Positions 43,788 to 58,430 are shown, numbered from the stretch's first letter. The stretch: 64,000 nt of DNA from Aphanomyces cochlioides (GCA_019828595.1 JAHQRK010000016.1:1240001-1304000), one strand, 5' to 3'. The notes: generated by a model not told the origin, from the sequence alone. Made by a program: numbers and translations.

Positions 43788-46700
43788 ATGTCGGGAGACG
43801 ACCCGAATAGCGACGTGGAGGTGAGCCAAAATGACTGGCTCGCTATGCAATTGCCGAGGGAAATCCTTCTAGACGGTGGCAAATTGGCACACCACTTTCG
43901 GAATCTAGCGCTGGATCACTCTGATGCGGAGAAACGAAAAGTGCTTGCGAAGTTTGATCAACTCAAGAAAGAACCCTTCAAGGAGATTCCGATGGGAGTG
44001 TTTTCCGGCGAAGATCTCGATCACATGCGACTATTTAATTTTTCAAGAGAAGATTCGGCTGGATTAAAAAAGTCGTTCCTCACATCGACTCCTTCAGCGG
44101 TTTTGCGTGAATTGGAGTTGAGCCAAATGAGTCCATCTGCAATTCACCACGAGATGACGATGTTTCAAAAGAATTATATCTTTCAGAAGCACCTTGAACT
44201 ACTAGCTCGATGTGTAATTCCATCGTCAACTCATGACGAAAAAGACGAGAGCGAGTTCATCGTGACTTCACATGATGCCGAAATTTTCCCACAAAAGTTG
44301 TTTTCCTTGGCATCAACTCGGCTGCAACTTGAAATGCTCTCTTCATTCCGACAGCTCAATCCAGCCTTCTATCGAAATGGAATGCGAGTACTCATTCGTT
44401 CAGTGCTGGATTGTCCTCCTCAGGCCCTGCAGTTAATTCGACCGAAGACAGCTGAGGCCGCTATCTTGCAATCAATGTTCGAATTCTGTTCAAAGGTGAT
44501 CGATGAGGCCAACAGCGATTCATCAGAGAAGTTAGCAGCATTGTCACTTCTGCTAGCCTTGGGAGAGTCAAGTGGCCAAGCTCACCTTCTTCTCTATGTT
44601 GTTGAATGCTTGCTGCTAGATCGAGTAACTTCTGAATTCCCAGATGCTGCTTTTGAGTCTGAAGTAAAGACTATACTCAGCCGCTTCGAGATATACCAAA
44701 TTCACTTCGACCTGGGTTCTCTCTCATCTAAAGTCCTCAAGCGCTTTCGCATTCAAGAAGACGATGACAGCGTCTGTGGTGCCCTTGCCAGCTGCGGAAA
44801 GTATTTGTTTGCGTTCACTGGTCAGGGACTTTCAAAGATTGGCACAGGTTACCAGGGGACGATGATGGGTAATGTTTATGCGAAGCAGCCTCTGAGTACA
44901 TTTTCAGAATGGGTTGGATGGGATTTGACTTCGACAAAGGATAAACCCTATTATGTCCATGTTACACATGCTCAGAAAACTCTCTATGTCTGGTTTGTTT
45001 GGAAAGAGGCTGACGATAAGAATTCATCTCTCCTTCTTGAACTCTCGGATTCTGATTTGGATATGACGTCGCGTGATTGCGACAATGTCGAAATTATTGA
45101 GAGTATCGAAAATGCTTCACAAGTTTCAATTTGCAGCGATGGCACTCATATATTTATCATTAGTATTTCGTCTTCAACCCTTTCGTGGCGACAAGTTGAT
45201 CAGCATGATTACTGGAAAACTCTGCGTACTGAATCAATTGATCTTGAAACCCAATCAAAAGACATTCAATCACTCTTCAAGGGCGCCACTTTGCCAATGT
45301 TCTATACAAATGGGCATGTGCTTATTGGAACGACAAAAAAAGGAACACAACTTCTACAAATTGAAATACCATTGGCCCACTCAAGTAAATCCGATCTGAA
45401 ATATAGTGCAAATGAAAGCGAGGTTGAGCCTCATGCTATTAACTTCGACGCATACAATAATGTATTGTGGAGCTCAACATCCAAGACAATTCTTTGCCAT
45501 GTGAATACTGGAAAAAGGATTCTTCCTCGAGCAAAGAAACCATTGCACGGACAAGTTCAGTCCCTGGTAAATTCCCCCCTGAATGGTCAAGTCACGGCTT
45601 TGAGAGTTCTGAAAAACTTGCAAATAATCGTTGATTCCTATTTACCCGATGATATTAATCAGATGGACGTTGAAGCAAAAGTGGATAATATTCCTTTTGG
45701 TGTAGATATCCATCCGTTCACCTTCAAAACTCTCACATCGATTATAGCTAAATTTTCCATCGTGACACGACCACTTGAAAAATGGGAAAGCTTTGTCCTG
45801 ATTGTTTCCATTAAAATGCTTTCACTTAATACCTTGTATTGGTTGGCGAAAAAGAAACAGACAATTGCTGATATAATTGTGGAGAGTGACTTGCCATCAG
45901 CTTTACAACCACTTTTCAGCTTGAATGACAACCCTGATGTTGCTAAAGCAGCCCAAATGTTGTACGTGCTGTTGCTTGATATTTTCTACCCAAAAGTGTC
46001 ATCACAATGGGAATTGTTAGCTTCCTATCTGGAGCAGAGTCATACAAGTGCCCTTCATGCTGATAAAGTGGCAATTGTTGAGCTACTACTCGATAGACTC
46101 TCTTCGAAGCAAAAGATGCAGGATTTGATTGAGGAAGCTAAATCTGGCCATTTCGAAGGAATAGTGTGGTTCAAAAAATTGCTGGCATTGTCCATCAACA
46201 ACACGACCATCCAACAACATCGAAAAAGTGATAGTGATGGAAACATACAATTGAAACTAACACATTTGATTCATACTATCGTTCAAGGTGTCGTCGGTGG
46301 TTACCGCGCTAAGTTACTATCCAAAGAAACCCTAATTCACTTCATTCGTCTCGTAATCGACTCGTGTATAGAGTTATGCGAATTTGAAGACGTTCAGGAT
46401 GTCAAGATTCTTGAAAGCAGTGTCTTGAACGAAGTAATTTCTCCTCTCTTTGGATATTTCCAATCATTCTTGGCTGATGATGGTGATTGTAAAGAACTTG
46501 TTGACTTTTCTTTATTAAAGGATATAGCTCAATTAGCTATGACGCTATTGCAAAAACTCAACCATTTGATTGAATCTGTGCCTCTTGAAGAGCGAGAAAA
46601 GTCAATTGATGTTCACTATATTGGCAAATCTACTGTTACTATGGAGTCTGCACACGACTATTCAAATGATATGCACGAAATAAAAGAGCTTCGCTTGGAT

Positions 46701-49700
46701 GGTGCCACTTCGATAACGATCACGTTTGATGAAAGAACACGCACTGAACAGAACTACGATTATATCACATTTTACCATGACAAGTCCTGCTCAGCGTACT
46801 ACGGAGAAGAGAAGTATTCCGGTCGTGACTCTTCATTTAATTGGCCAGGTGTGGGTAATATCCCCCCTTTAGTAATCGACAGCGACCATTGTTTCGTACT
46901 ATTTCACACAGACGGATCTACGGTCGATTGGGGTTACAAATTTACTGCTGTTGCAAATGTATCCGAAAATAACGTGTCATTGCAGCTGCATTGGCTGACG
47001 TCAATTCAAGAGCAAGTAATGAATTGGCTGACGACAATTGTGTCACTGTCTCCAACTTGGACATCTGTGGATGGAATAGAGACAGACCAGGTTCGATACT
47101 TAGAAAGTGATTTACTTCATGGAGGAATCGACACCAAAGATCCGAATGATGTTTTGCTGTTTTTGAATGATCTAATTGAGTTATCTTCACCTGACACTCC
47201 AGCTGCTCACGTCGCTAAAATCTTGAAAAAACATACCATTCAAGACCAAGGTTCCATTCCTCACGTCAATAGAGCGGTTCGCGCTGTCGCAGCTGCAATA
47301 TTGCACCACAACATGTGGGGCATGGATGCCTATGCTCTTGGCCAGGGTCTCAGAAATGATCCTAGCATGTCACTGCTGAAGGCCTGGAAAAATGCGCAAA
47401 AAATGCGAAATTGGTTTGATATTGGTGACGCAAAGCGAACAGTAGATAAAACAGAGGATTCAGCACCAAAGAAGCCAAAGCTGAGTCGTCAACCTTCTGC
47501 CTATTCAGGAGCTTCTGAGGATGCATTGCGTACATTATGTACGAATGTCGAAGAGAGGGCAAAATTCTTGCTTTCTCTTGCACCTGCTTCATTCAGTCTT
47601 GCGACAGCATCTGAAGACCCTACTGGTGCTAAGAAACGCTGGAGTTTGTTAGCGCAGTATGGAACAGCACTGAGTAAAGGCGATAATCCGGCATCTATTA
47701 TTGAAAAATGGCATTCGCTTGTCGACGAAGTAGAGTGCGTGACTGAATTGAAGCGTATGCTTCTCTATCGAAAGCACTCTGCTGGTCGCCATCAAGGAAA
47801 GCATGCAAAATCCGTTACTGAAATGGTATTAGAATTCGTTCAAAGTGATGTTGTCGTATCAGACGTGGCTGCTGGTGTTGCTATGCGGAACCGTCGTGCA
47901 CATTTCCGTTGGCTGTCCCTGACTATTTTGCATGAAACTTTAAAAATATCTCAAAACTCAAGACTACAACACAACTTATTGGAAAGATTTTGGAAGTCTA
48001 TCTCAGATCTTGATCCCAATAAAGTCCACCTCCTGACTCACACTCACGGATGCTCCCTTTCACTTCGAAACAGCATGCGAGAAGTGTTCGGCCACTGTTT
48101 AGGCGAATTTACGTCTATTCTTCGGTCTCCAAAGTCTGATGTTACTCTCCAGACAAGTGTTTTGAAGTGTTTGTCAATGGATTACGATCTTAAAGATGGT
48201 GATTTAGTTTTCAAAAGTGACATCATTCCGGCGGTATTTAATTCTTTAACGTCAACGCACCTCGATGTCAGGAAATCTGCTCAAGCCACCGCTCGGGTAT
48301 TGTTGGAGCGCTTTATGGTCAGAGAGAGAGAAACTAATGTTCAGAAGCAATTATGTACTGCTGTCGTACATTACCTAGATCGCGTTCATCAACCAGTTGG
48401 CGGAGGACTTTTTCTCCCATTGGAGAGTAAATTCCTTTGCTCAGAAAAGGAGTTTTCAGCACTGGGCCTCTGGGTATATCTACCCGAAATTCGTTGGCGT
48501 CAATTACGAAAGGGCGACGAAGTATGCCCCGGACCCCAATGGAAAGAGTCAGCTCGATCAACAGGAGTTGTTATTGGTGTCCATGGCAACGATATTTCTG
48601 TGTCCTGGAGCCCGGTTGGCATTGAAAAGGCACATAAAGGATTTCACAAGTACGATGTTTCAAAAAATGTCTTAGAGATTATTCCTGTGGATCAAGATCC
48701 GAGTGGGCAAATTGTTTTGAGGAAAAATCATAACCAAGCTCTATGGGGTGAAGTTGGACTTCGTTTGACGACAGATTTGTGCATCGAAGCATCTGTAAGC
48801 ACAAGTTCTAGCCAAACAACTACAGTTAAGAGTGTAAAACCTTTGCAGATTGATCAGTGGCAGTTCGTAAGTTTTGGACGAGAAAATGGTTCCCTCCGAT
48901 TAATAATAGAAGGCGAGACAGTTGTCGAGGAGTCATTGTCAGAATCGCTCAAATTGACCGAAAACTCTCAAGTTACGCATGTCATTGAAACTCCGCATCC
49001 ATATCACGGGCAGGCCGAGCAGTGGTCAACATTTCCAGTTTCAATACCTGGTGCTACTCTTGTTCGAATTAGCTTCGACCAACAATCCAATTTGACGCAT
49101 GCATCAAACTACATAGCGTTTTACTCAGACGAGTCAATGGAGTGCGTATATGGTGAAAACATGTATAATCAAGCGTTTGGCAATTTTCCTGGAGTTGCTG
49201 ACAATCCGTAAGTAGATCAACCATTCGAGTTTAACAGTCTGCAGTATGCTAGAGATTCCATCTGGTAACTTTGTTGTCGGTCTATTTACCGAAGACTCAT
49301 CAGAACTCTGGGTATGCGCTTCAATCGATATTTTCCTTAAAGTTCGCGTCTAGGGTTTTCGAATTGAAGTTCAAGTTGTTGAAAACAATGATTCTGCACA
49401 TGAAACAAACACTTTATCACAAGTATACTTTGGAGAGACTCCTCTTGGAATAGGTGACAAGAAGGCTGCAACATGCTATGTCGAGGATTTTAAGCTGATG
49501 GACGAGTTACTTCACGAGAGACCACAGACAGCACCGTCAACAATTCGTCATTCCTCCAATATCGACATGGCAATCAATGCGTTAAGCTTCGTTGAAATGT
49601 GTTTGTCTAGCCAAAATGAGTTTGGTGCTCAAATTATGGGCTCATCAGAGTCTCTACATCATGTTTTGCACTTATCGTTTTCTTCGGATTTGCCTGCAAT

Positions 49701-52700
49701 CGTTCGATGTGCTGCGTCATGTGTATTAAGTCGTGTCCTCACAACATCTCAGCTTGATATTGAGGATGGAGACAGCTATGTATCTCTCTCGCTAGACTTT
49801 TTATCGAAAGCACTTAACATTTGGAAAGTTGGCGAATCAACCTCACCGCAGCTTTGTGCATCCACGTCTATGTGGCTTGTATCAACCTACGCAACGTTTT
49901 TGCGTGCGTGCTGTAACCAAATAGACTTGGGTACGACAGTTGTGTCAGCAATTTTGCGATATCTTAATGAAGCCACAACACACGACACTATCTTAGCCGC
50001 GTTGGCTGTGCTAGGTGGTGTCTATGAAGGGGTCTTTATTGGAAGTCGTGTAAAATGCTTGATGAGAAAAGATGCTGTTGAAATTGGTTCAATTGTTGGT
50101 CTGAGGTTTGTCGGAGACCAGCGATATGCGCGCGTTTTGATGGATTTAGATATGACTCATGTTGTTCAAGTCCCTCTGGCGAAGATTGATGTTGAAGAAC
50201 AGCGTCCAGCTTACTTGTCTGCGCTATACGACCGCGTCAGTCCTCATCTGACATGTCTTGTTGATGTTATGCAAACTCTCGAAGCCCATCGAACTTTGCC
50301 ACTCTTAGATGTCCAAGCGCGACTCCTGAAAGCTATTCATTTACTTTGCAAACATCATCCGAACTCTTCAGTTGTCACCCTTCTCAGGCCACACGTAATG
50401 GAATTGGCTCTTGTTCACCACGATGGTGATCTGTTGGGAATAAAACCGTCTTTTCACGACTATGAATCGCGACACCCATACACAGAATCTTTGGATGCAT
50501 ATGAAACTATTTCAATCAAAAATGCCAAAGCACTCAAAATTACATTCGATGCTAGGTCTCGAACTGAGCATGAATGCGATTATTTGATATTTTACAAGGA
50601 TGAATCACATTCTGAATTCTGGGGTGAAGCAAGATACAGTGGTCGAGATGGATCTGAAAATTTTCCCAGTCTCAACGGCCGCTCAGCGCTGGAAATTCCA
50701 TCAGATCGGTTCGTGCTTTACTGGCACACCGATAGCTCAAATAATGATTGGGGATATAAATTTACAGTCGAGGCAACATATAATGATATTGCGCCATCAT
50801 CATTCAGCTTAAATGAACTCAACCAACGAATGTACCACCTATCCGAGTCCCTCTATGAGCAGAGGAAAACATTAACCATACTGCCTGTACGAGCAGAGCC
50901 AGAACGTAGCTTGAAGCGGACATGGACTATCAATGCGAAGGAAGACAACACTCTTGTCTACTTGAGCAGTACTCTTCCCAACTCTTGGAGTGTTGCCGTG
51001 GACGAATTGACAATGTATGAACATTCCGACACTTCGAGTAATGTGTTGACTAAACTTTCTCGCGATACTTCCGTCGAAATTCTTGAAGATATTGGAAATT
51101 GGGTTTATCTCAAGAGTGATGAGCGCAGTGGATGGTGCGAAGTCGTCCAACTTCAGTCATTGGAGCGCAAATTGATCCATCAACGACCAGACACTTCCTC
51201 ACAAATAGCTGGATGGGAATCTGCATATGTTACACTGCCACTTCCAGAGGACCTTTTGTCAGATGAGAGCAATCGCACAGAAAACTTTGAATCCCATTTC
51301 AACCAGGACACAATTAACTTCACAACTCCAACGACTACAACCTTCTCTCTTATCCAAGATTTTACTCAGTGTTTGACCATCCAGTATTCAAAGCTATGCT
51401 TAAGGTCGTACGTTTCATCCGGCCTACAAGACGAAACATTGTCTGTAGAAACCTTCTTGTTGCTTGCGCAATTATTTGTCCTTGAAAAAGACTCTGTGTC
51501 CGAAATGTTGGCCAATCGACTGAAGTTTCTTGTATCTCAGGGTAGTTTCGCTGAAGATGTCCTATCCTTATGCGTGTCGAACGTGAGTCAAAAGGTTCAA
51601 GCGTTCTCCTCAAATAGAATTGACATGAGGTACATTGATGATATGGACAGAGATTCCTTTGTGACAATCAACTTCCCTGGATGTTCTTCTATTCGTATAG
51701 TTTTTGACTCTAAAACGCATTGCCATGAGAGCGACGAATTTGTTCAAGTTTTTGACAACGAAGGACCTGTGGGAACAAAATACCAAGGGGCAAAAGGCGA
51801 TTGTTGGCCTGGTGCAGGGAAGGAGCCTCCTTTGGTTGTGAATTCCGATACTGTGACTGTTCAGTTTCAATATGTTCAGGATACGGGGGCAAGTCGCTTG
51901 ATAAAATTTACTGCTTTCGGCTTGTATTCTGACGACAACTCTGATTCTTCTGTCCCAAGCGTCGATGATATTCGTTCAATTAGACTTGCGTGCTGGGTAT
52001 TCTCTATCGTCGCAAAAACACAGGCTTTGCCAGGTTCTTTTGTGCCTCGTTTACTTGATGTCTTGTGTCAACTGTACCAAATCATGCCACAAGAAGTGCA
52101 ACTGGATGTAATTGACGTATGGTCTGCGTTACTCACAAATCAAGCAATTTTTGATAGCCTCTTGCCCTGTCAAATGCACGCTTGGATGAACTTCGTCAAG
52201 AACAAGCTGTGGCTTCAGCATGCGAGTGAATTCCGAACAAAGAGTGCTCATCTTCAGCGCTTATTACAAGTTGTTGTTGACATGGACATCAAGTTTGAAT
52301 CTTATTGCTTACAGATTGAGTCTGCTAGTGACACTTTCACGAATTTTGTGTGGTTTGATCCCAATGATCAATCAACTTCCACATTAAAGGACAATGATTC
52401 AGTTGTTACATCAAATAGTCAAGGTCATCACATTATTCGTGCCGCAGATGCTATTACAAGTGGGCGTCATGCGTGGAATATTCACGTTATGAATATATCA
52501 TCGAGTATTGAAGTCGGTATTACCGTAAATTGCACTGATATGAAGTATACTTGGCCCAAGTACTCTATTATTAACAAGGACGATATTTTGGGCTTTGAAA
52601 TTGATGTCAACTTGAGTACATTGTCTTTTAAGCGAAACAGCGCTATCGTGAGCACTGTTAAAATTGAAAAGCATGAATGTTTGTATCCTGCAGTCATCCT

Positions 52701-55700
52701 TGGTTCTGAAGGCGATCAGGTTGCTATACGAAAGCAACCTCCTCTGTTATCCTTGCGCCGTTTGAATTCCAATTTTCCACTATGGTACACAAAAATTATT
52801 TCCACCGTGCGACTTCTCCGAGGGTTAACCTCAATTGATTCAATGAGTGACGTTAACATTAGTGAAGATAGCTCAAACACTGTTTTTGCTGGGGCAAAGC
52901 AATTGCAAATACATCTTGACCCTAAATCAAAATTGGACCCAAGGAAATATCTTGAATTATCCATTCACGACGATATCACCGAGATTGAATGGGCAAATTA
53001 TTTACAGCGACCATTACCTTATGTACATCAAAAGAACGCCAAGGAAGAACTTATCTTAAAACGAGTAGTTCGAGGATGCGATTGGAAATATAGCAACGAC
53101 GACGGAATGCCGGGAAATATCGGGATTATTTTAAGCCAAGAATGTTGGGAAGGAGTAGCCCTCTCCGCCGTTCGAGTTCAGTGGCTTCACAACAATAAAA
53201 CAGGGATTTATCGATATGGCTACAAAGGATTGTATGATGTTGAAGTTTTATATGAAACTGAAATGCCTACTGACTCCCTCACGTTGAAAGGTGAAAAGTT
53301 GAAGATTATGACAAAGTCAAAACCTGACTCAACTTCCTTGTTCAATGGCGCTCTTAATTTTGACGGTACTCAGAGCTTACTCATTTCAGATCTGCCGTCA
53401 TTGAATGGTGACTTAACCATTCAGTTATGGGTTCGTTTCGAAAAATTTGATTCATCTTGTATTTTCCAGGCAACGAATTCTGGTTTAGCATGGTGGATGA
53501 GTTTATCAGTGTCAGCAAATCGTCAACTCAATTTTACTTTGTTTCACAGCAATGAAGAGACAATGTCAACTGCATTGGACGTTGACGTGAGAATATGGAC
53601 ACAAATTGAGCTTTGTATTTGTGGATCTCTCGTCGCTATTCATATCGATGGGAAGTTAGTGAGCCATCAGCGATTTTCAACAAAGCATTTACTTGAAAAA
53701 CCTTCGTCAAGCTCTATCCACTTTGGTTCACATAACTCGAAAAAATTTCAACCACTCGTTGGTCAGATATTTGGTGTAAAGCTGTGGAACGCGCCACTGC
53801 ATCTCAGCGAATACTCGGAGATGTTTGTGAATGATGAACGGTTTTTAGCAGAAGAATGTCCAAAGTTCGACGACTTAGCCAACCAGTGCTACCCCAATGC
53901 ACATGTACGTTGGCAATTGTTTTACATCTGACTTGACGTCGTTAGGAGCAGAAGCTTATAGAAGATATCCCGAAATCAATTGTACACATGAGTGAAATAT
54001 ACTCAGCAATGACATTTAACAGCAATTGTATGCACTTTGCGAGCATCAGGCCAAAACAACTAGGCGTGCTCTCCCCGATGATTCACACTAAAGTTTACTA
54101 TGAAGTTACTCTATTTAAGGCTATGTGTGTTCAAATTGGTTGGTCCTTCAAGGACTGTACACCAAAAGATGAAACCAGCGGAATTGGGGACTGTAAGCTG
54201 TCGTATGGTATCAATCTCGTAGCCCAGGCCAAATGGCATGGCGAGCACGAGCCTATATCAGAGGTCCCTTGGCAAGCAGGAGACGTAGTAGGTTGTTTAT
54301 TGGACTGGGACTCAGGCGAAATGTCATTTTCGGTCAATGGACGGATTTTGGACAACGTGAAGTTTTCAAGAGGAGATAGCGATGGCTCATCACCTCATGA
54401 ACTCAACTCTCCCACTCCATCAATGCTAGCTGGCTTATGGGGTGATGAAGACGATGATGGTGAAGCAAATATTGGCGAAGAACACCTTGACGACGTTGGT
54501 GAAGAAGGCAGACACGACGATACGCCATCTAATGCAACAACAGGCAACGATTCTCCAGATAATTTTCCTGTACGCCATGGTGCAGGCGAGTCTTTTGAAG
54601 TTGAGCAAGAGCCAGGCGCCGATATAACTCACATCGAAGATACTAAAAAGAGCAAGATTGAGCTGAAAGTTCCACTGAAAAATAATTCGTGGCTGTTGCA
54701 TGGTGGAATATTTCCTTCTCTGTCGCTTCGAACTGGAGATTCTATTCGATGGAATTTTGGCCACACACCCCTTGTACATTGTCCTGAAGGATATATGCCA
54801 ATCTCTCAAGCTGTTCAGGCGTTGAATGAGCCGGTTGTATTTGAAAAATTCGACTTCGAAGACAAAGAATGGCATGAAGTCAGCTTCCGTCATCGGGTTA
54901 ACGATATTCGACCCGCACTCATTGGCGAATGGATGTGTCAAGATGGAAATGGCAATACTGTTAAAGATACCTCAGGAAATCACCAGCATGGAAATTTACA
55001 ACACTCAAGCGAATCTTCGTGGAACTCTAACGTCCTTTCTCCTCCTATTAGCTTTGGCACTGGTTTTACATTGAGAGTTCACCCCATTTACTTGAATGCA
55101 CGATCTTTGCTGTCTCTGCCAACTTTATTTCAGCCAGATTATATAGTGGGACGTCAGAAAGAGTACATCGAAATGGTTAGATATGTAAACAAAGTTTCCA
55201 CAACCCGCAATTTAAGCTTGAAAGATTTGTTAAGTTCTACATGGCCGACACTAGCCCCAGAGAAAGAAGAATTGATACGTTGGCCATGCTTAGCTGAGTT
55301 GGCAGAAAGAAACGAAGACCTGAGTTCCCGATTCAACCTTCTCGTTCATTTTAATGATACTGTCAGAGAAACATTGGAGTATGTGGAGCTGACGAGCTCG
55401 ACCAATTTGGCTAAATTACTGTCAAGTGCCCGAGGACTTATTTTTGGTAGCGTTAAGCATGAGCTATGGGATCCTCTGCTTGAAAAAACTCAAGCTGGCA
55501 GCTCACCTGAGATGTCTCTCACACTAAATCGGCCTAAAGCTGCACGTTGGAAGCCCACAAACAATGACTATAATCGATTTGCTCTTTTTGCACAAGCCTA
55601 CCGTGAAATGATTAACTGGGCCCCTTCCATTTACTGCCGAACTAACAACCTATATGTTGTGACATTTTTGGGGGAAAATTCAATTGATGCTGGAGGTCCT

Positions 55701-56696
55701 TATCGAGAAACACTCAGTCAATTTTGTGCTGAACTTCAAAGCTCCCAGCTACCTTTACTACTTCCAACTCCAAATGGCCAACATAACGTAGGAACTCATC
55801 GTGATGCCTGGGTACTGCATCCAGTATCGCATGAGCAGCATTCAGGCATGCTTATATTTCTTGGCAAGTTACTTGGTGTTGCCATTCGCACAAAATATTG
55901 TCTGTCTCTCAACTTGTCTCAAGTTGTGTGGAAACTATTGGTGCAAGACCCGATAACATTAGACGACTTAGAGGCTATTGACACCCTGGTCGTGAGCTCC
56001 ATGCGCTCACTTCGAACCATCGAACAGAGTGGAGTAACAGAAGAATTATTTGCCGACTTTGTGCTTGAAACCATGACAACGCTTTCCACAGACAATCGAA
56101 TGGTAAATCTTGTCGATGATGGCGACAGTATCCCCGTGACTTTTGCGACACGGCATACTTTTGCCGATCTCGTTGAGGCATATCGCATGCACGAATTCGA
56201 TGACGCAGCGAAGCACTTGCGACAAGGGCTAGGGTTGGTTGTTCCACTTCGACTGCTCCGATTGTTTACATGGATGGAACTTGAAGCACTTGTATGCGGC
56301 ACTCCGGAAGTTGATATTGATTTGCTCGAGAAATGTACCGAGTACAGCAGTTGTAATCCGACCGATCAGCATGTGATTTGGTTTTGGGAAGTTCTTCGCG
56401 GCTACAATCAAGAAGCTCGCCAGGCATTTCTTCGCTTTGTGTGGGGCCGCTCAAGACTGCCTCGCTCAATCCAAGAATTTCAAAATGGCCAACAATTTAA
56501 GCTTCAAGGATTTGGACGTCAGCCCGCAGATATGTACATGCCAGTTTCACATACTTGTTTTTTCTCATTGGAGCTACCCCGATACTCAAGTCTGGAAGTA
56601 TTATCAACGCGACTAACGTATGCGATTTTCAATTGTGTTGCCATTGATGGTGATACAAATACGATGCAAGCGAATCAACTGGGTTGGGAAGATTAA
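43788..56696 (+). CDS. Giant HERC1-like HECT E3 ubiquitin ligase B, paralogue of A
   Basis: Exons 43788-49207, 49245-49311, 49354-53904 and 53946-56696 give 4262 aa. The order follows paralogue A: propeller-like motif (about residues 331-368, LSKIGTGYQGTMMGNVYA); CUB-like 1 (950-1060); MIB-like segment (1573-1632, continuous here); CUB-like 2 (1731-1840, crossing introns 1 and 2); CUB-like 3 (2198-2306); SH3-like (2372-2435); CUB-like 4 (2587-2693, divergent); SPRY-like (2823-2957); MIB/HERC2 (3061-3128, RGCDWKYSNDDGMPG); LamG-like (3158-3317); SPRY (3396-3486); acidic linker (about 3505-3581) in place of the UBA of A; HECT (about 3911-4262) with catalytic Cys4217 in SHTCFF. It has two fewer clear CUB-like copies than A. 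It is expected to be a cytosolic E3. Introns 1 and 2 sit at the same codon phases as introns 2 and 3 of A; intron 3 is unique to B. Confidence 0.9.
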
Positions 56697-56791
56697 TTTC
56701 AAACATATACATGTTCATTTATCATATATCTGTCTAAAATCATTCTCGTAAAGTGCTTTGATTTTCGACGTTGAATGAGCTTCAAACAATA

Positions 56792-57856
56792 TCACATGCT
56801 GCGATATGCAGCTTGCTTATTGTATTCCTTCTCCAGCTGGATATCATCCATGTCGTCTAGGCCAGGATGAGACTCAAATGTAGTCAAATGGGCTTGAACA
56901 ACAGTGCCGAGTAGTGATAAGGCGATCCATCCTCCTATGTAAATATAGAACTACATACCTCAGCAAGACTACGCAACGAGGTATACTTACAGTCGCCGAG
57001 ACTGACCGTGGTGCATCTTCTGGGAATGGGTAAAACATTGGTGGGAAACTGATTAAGCCCTTGTCATTCAAATCATCACAAACTCATGACTTACTTGCCA
57101 ATGAAGTTCCCAATGGATTGCACAACCCAGTAAGACCCCACCCAGGCTGTGATAGGGATGTGGCTCTTTCTACCGAAGAGCGTATTCAGAAAATATCATG
57201 AAGTGTTTGTCGCACCGTCCAGACAGAAGAGCAGCCAATCCGAGAAGCAACCCAGAGAGCGCCATGGCTATATAGCCCAGAGTATTGGGATTTGATCGAT
57301 TCATGGTAATGTCGATAGCTGATCATAGGTGAGGATGGTACTACCAAATAGTTCATACTATGAAACCATAAAACGTTTAGGACGGAACCAATTTGAACTC
57401 CAAGCGCAGCACCTACGATTTGTCTGGAATTGTTCCGTTTGACACACACGAACCAAAGAGGAATTTCATGAAGAGCCGTAAAACACATGTGAAGAATGCA
57501 AAAAATATTGCGAAGCCGATCGCGACAAAGATATTCAGTAAGGGGCTGCGTTTGTCAATCGAGTCGCCTATTGCGTCGCCAATGTACCAGCCCTAGATTT
57601 ATGAGCATTTAGAATCGAGATAACAAAGAAATAAAAAACCGCATATCCTCCCAAAGTGGCTCCTTGAAGCACAAGCGAGATATTGAAATACTTACATCCT
57701 GTAAATGCCTACTCCGCATGAACGACGCAGTTGGTGCAGCGTACATACCACAAACAGGTTGGCAAGGAGCAAGAATACACTTCCAGCTATAACAACGTTG
57801 CGTAGCAACGTCGGGTCACCCAGCAAGCCTTGGGCTACAGCCGCCTCGAACGTCAT
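56792..57856 (-). CDS. Multipass membrane protein 1 of a tandem trio (TMEM198/DUF4203-like)
   Basis: Eight short exons, about 225 aa; ATG at 57856 (MTFEAAVAQGLL), stop at 56794-56792. About seven hydrophobic helices: an N-terminal segment (FLLLANLFV), LVLQGATLGGYA, a pair around IFFAFFTCVLRL, the block ALGVQIGSVLNVLWFH, then NPNTLGYIAMALSGLLLG, ITAWVGSYWVVQSIGNFIG and a final YIYIGGWIALSLLGTVVQ. The C-tail is hydrophilic and acidic (GLDDMDDIQLEKEYN). The order of small-residue-rich helices recalls TMEM198 (DUF4203), but this is a resemblance by eye, not a firm call. The first exon ends at 57749. It ends 95 bp from HECT ligase B (convergent). Confidence 0.65.
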
Positions 57857-58430
57857 TCCAGCCCTTGAAAAGTCGCAATTTGCGATCCAAAAGCAGCAAT
57901 TTTTGGATCTCGCACGAAGATACACTTTGGACAAAATAGTACAAATATGGATATTCAAATTGAAAAGGCAAAAAATGAGGTAAATATTTGCAAATTGATT
58001 GTGCATTTACAGTTTTAGTGTTGGTATTAATAATGCATCGAAAATTTATTCCTAATTTCGATGAATTTTCATTATTTTTTCCTAAAGGGCTTCAAATTGT
58101 TCAAATTTACCAAGTTTGGGCTGACACAGCCCAGCGAACCAATTCCGGCGCCTCTTTTTTCCGTGGAGTACGAAAAAAACAAAGGAATGTTGGGGAACTT
58201 GTACCATAGTAGTTTGGAACTGAAGCTTTGCCCACACAATAGTGTGGTGGGCAAATTTAATTGTACATAGTTGAAGCGACTTTGACGAAACCTTGATATA
58301 ATTGTTCCCATGGAGGCAATTTCATTCAGTGGAACATTGCTATTCCTTATTATTATCTGTTCACCACCGAATAACACGACTCGCTTGTTGTCATCCGAGG
58401 ATAAACGCAATAAATCGTTAACTCAATTGG
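57857..58430. other. AT-rich intergenic with a bulged hairpin
   Basis: About 570 bp between the first and second membrane-protein genes. Near 58227-58255 an inverted repeat pairs TTTGCCCACAC with GTGTGGTGGGCAAA (3-nt bulge, 4-nt loop). The 112-codon minus-strand frame (58410-58072) starts at TTG and matches nothing I know, so I do not call it a gene. Confidence 0.4.

Noticed and set aside
58072..58410. 112-codon minus-strand frame in the AT-rich gap between membrane-protein copies 1 and 2
   Set aside because: It begins with TTG, has no recognisable motif and is not in the other intergenic gaps of the trio.
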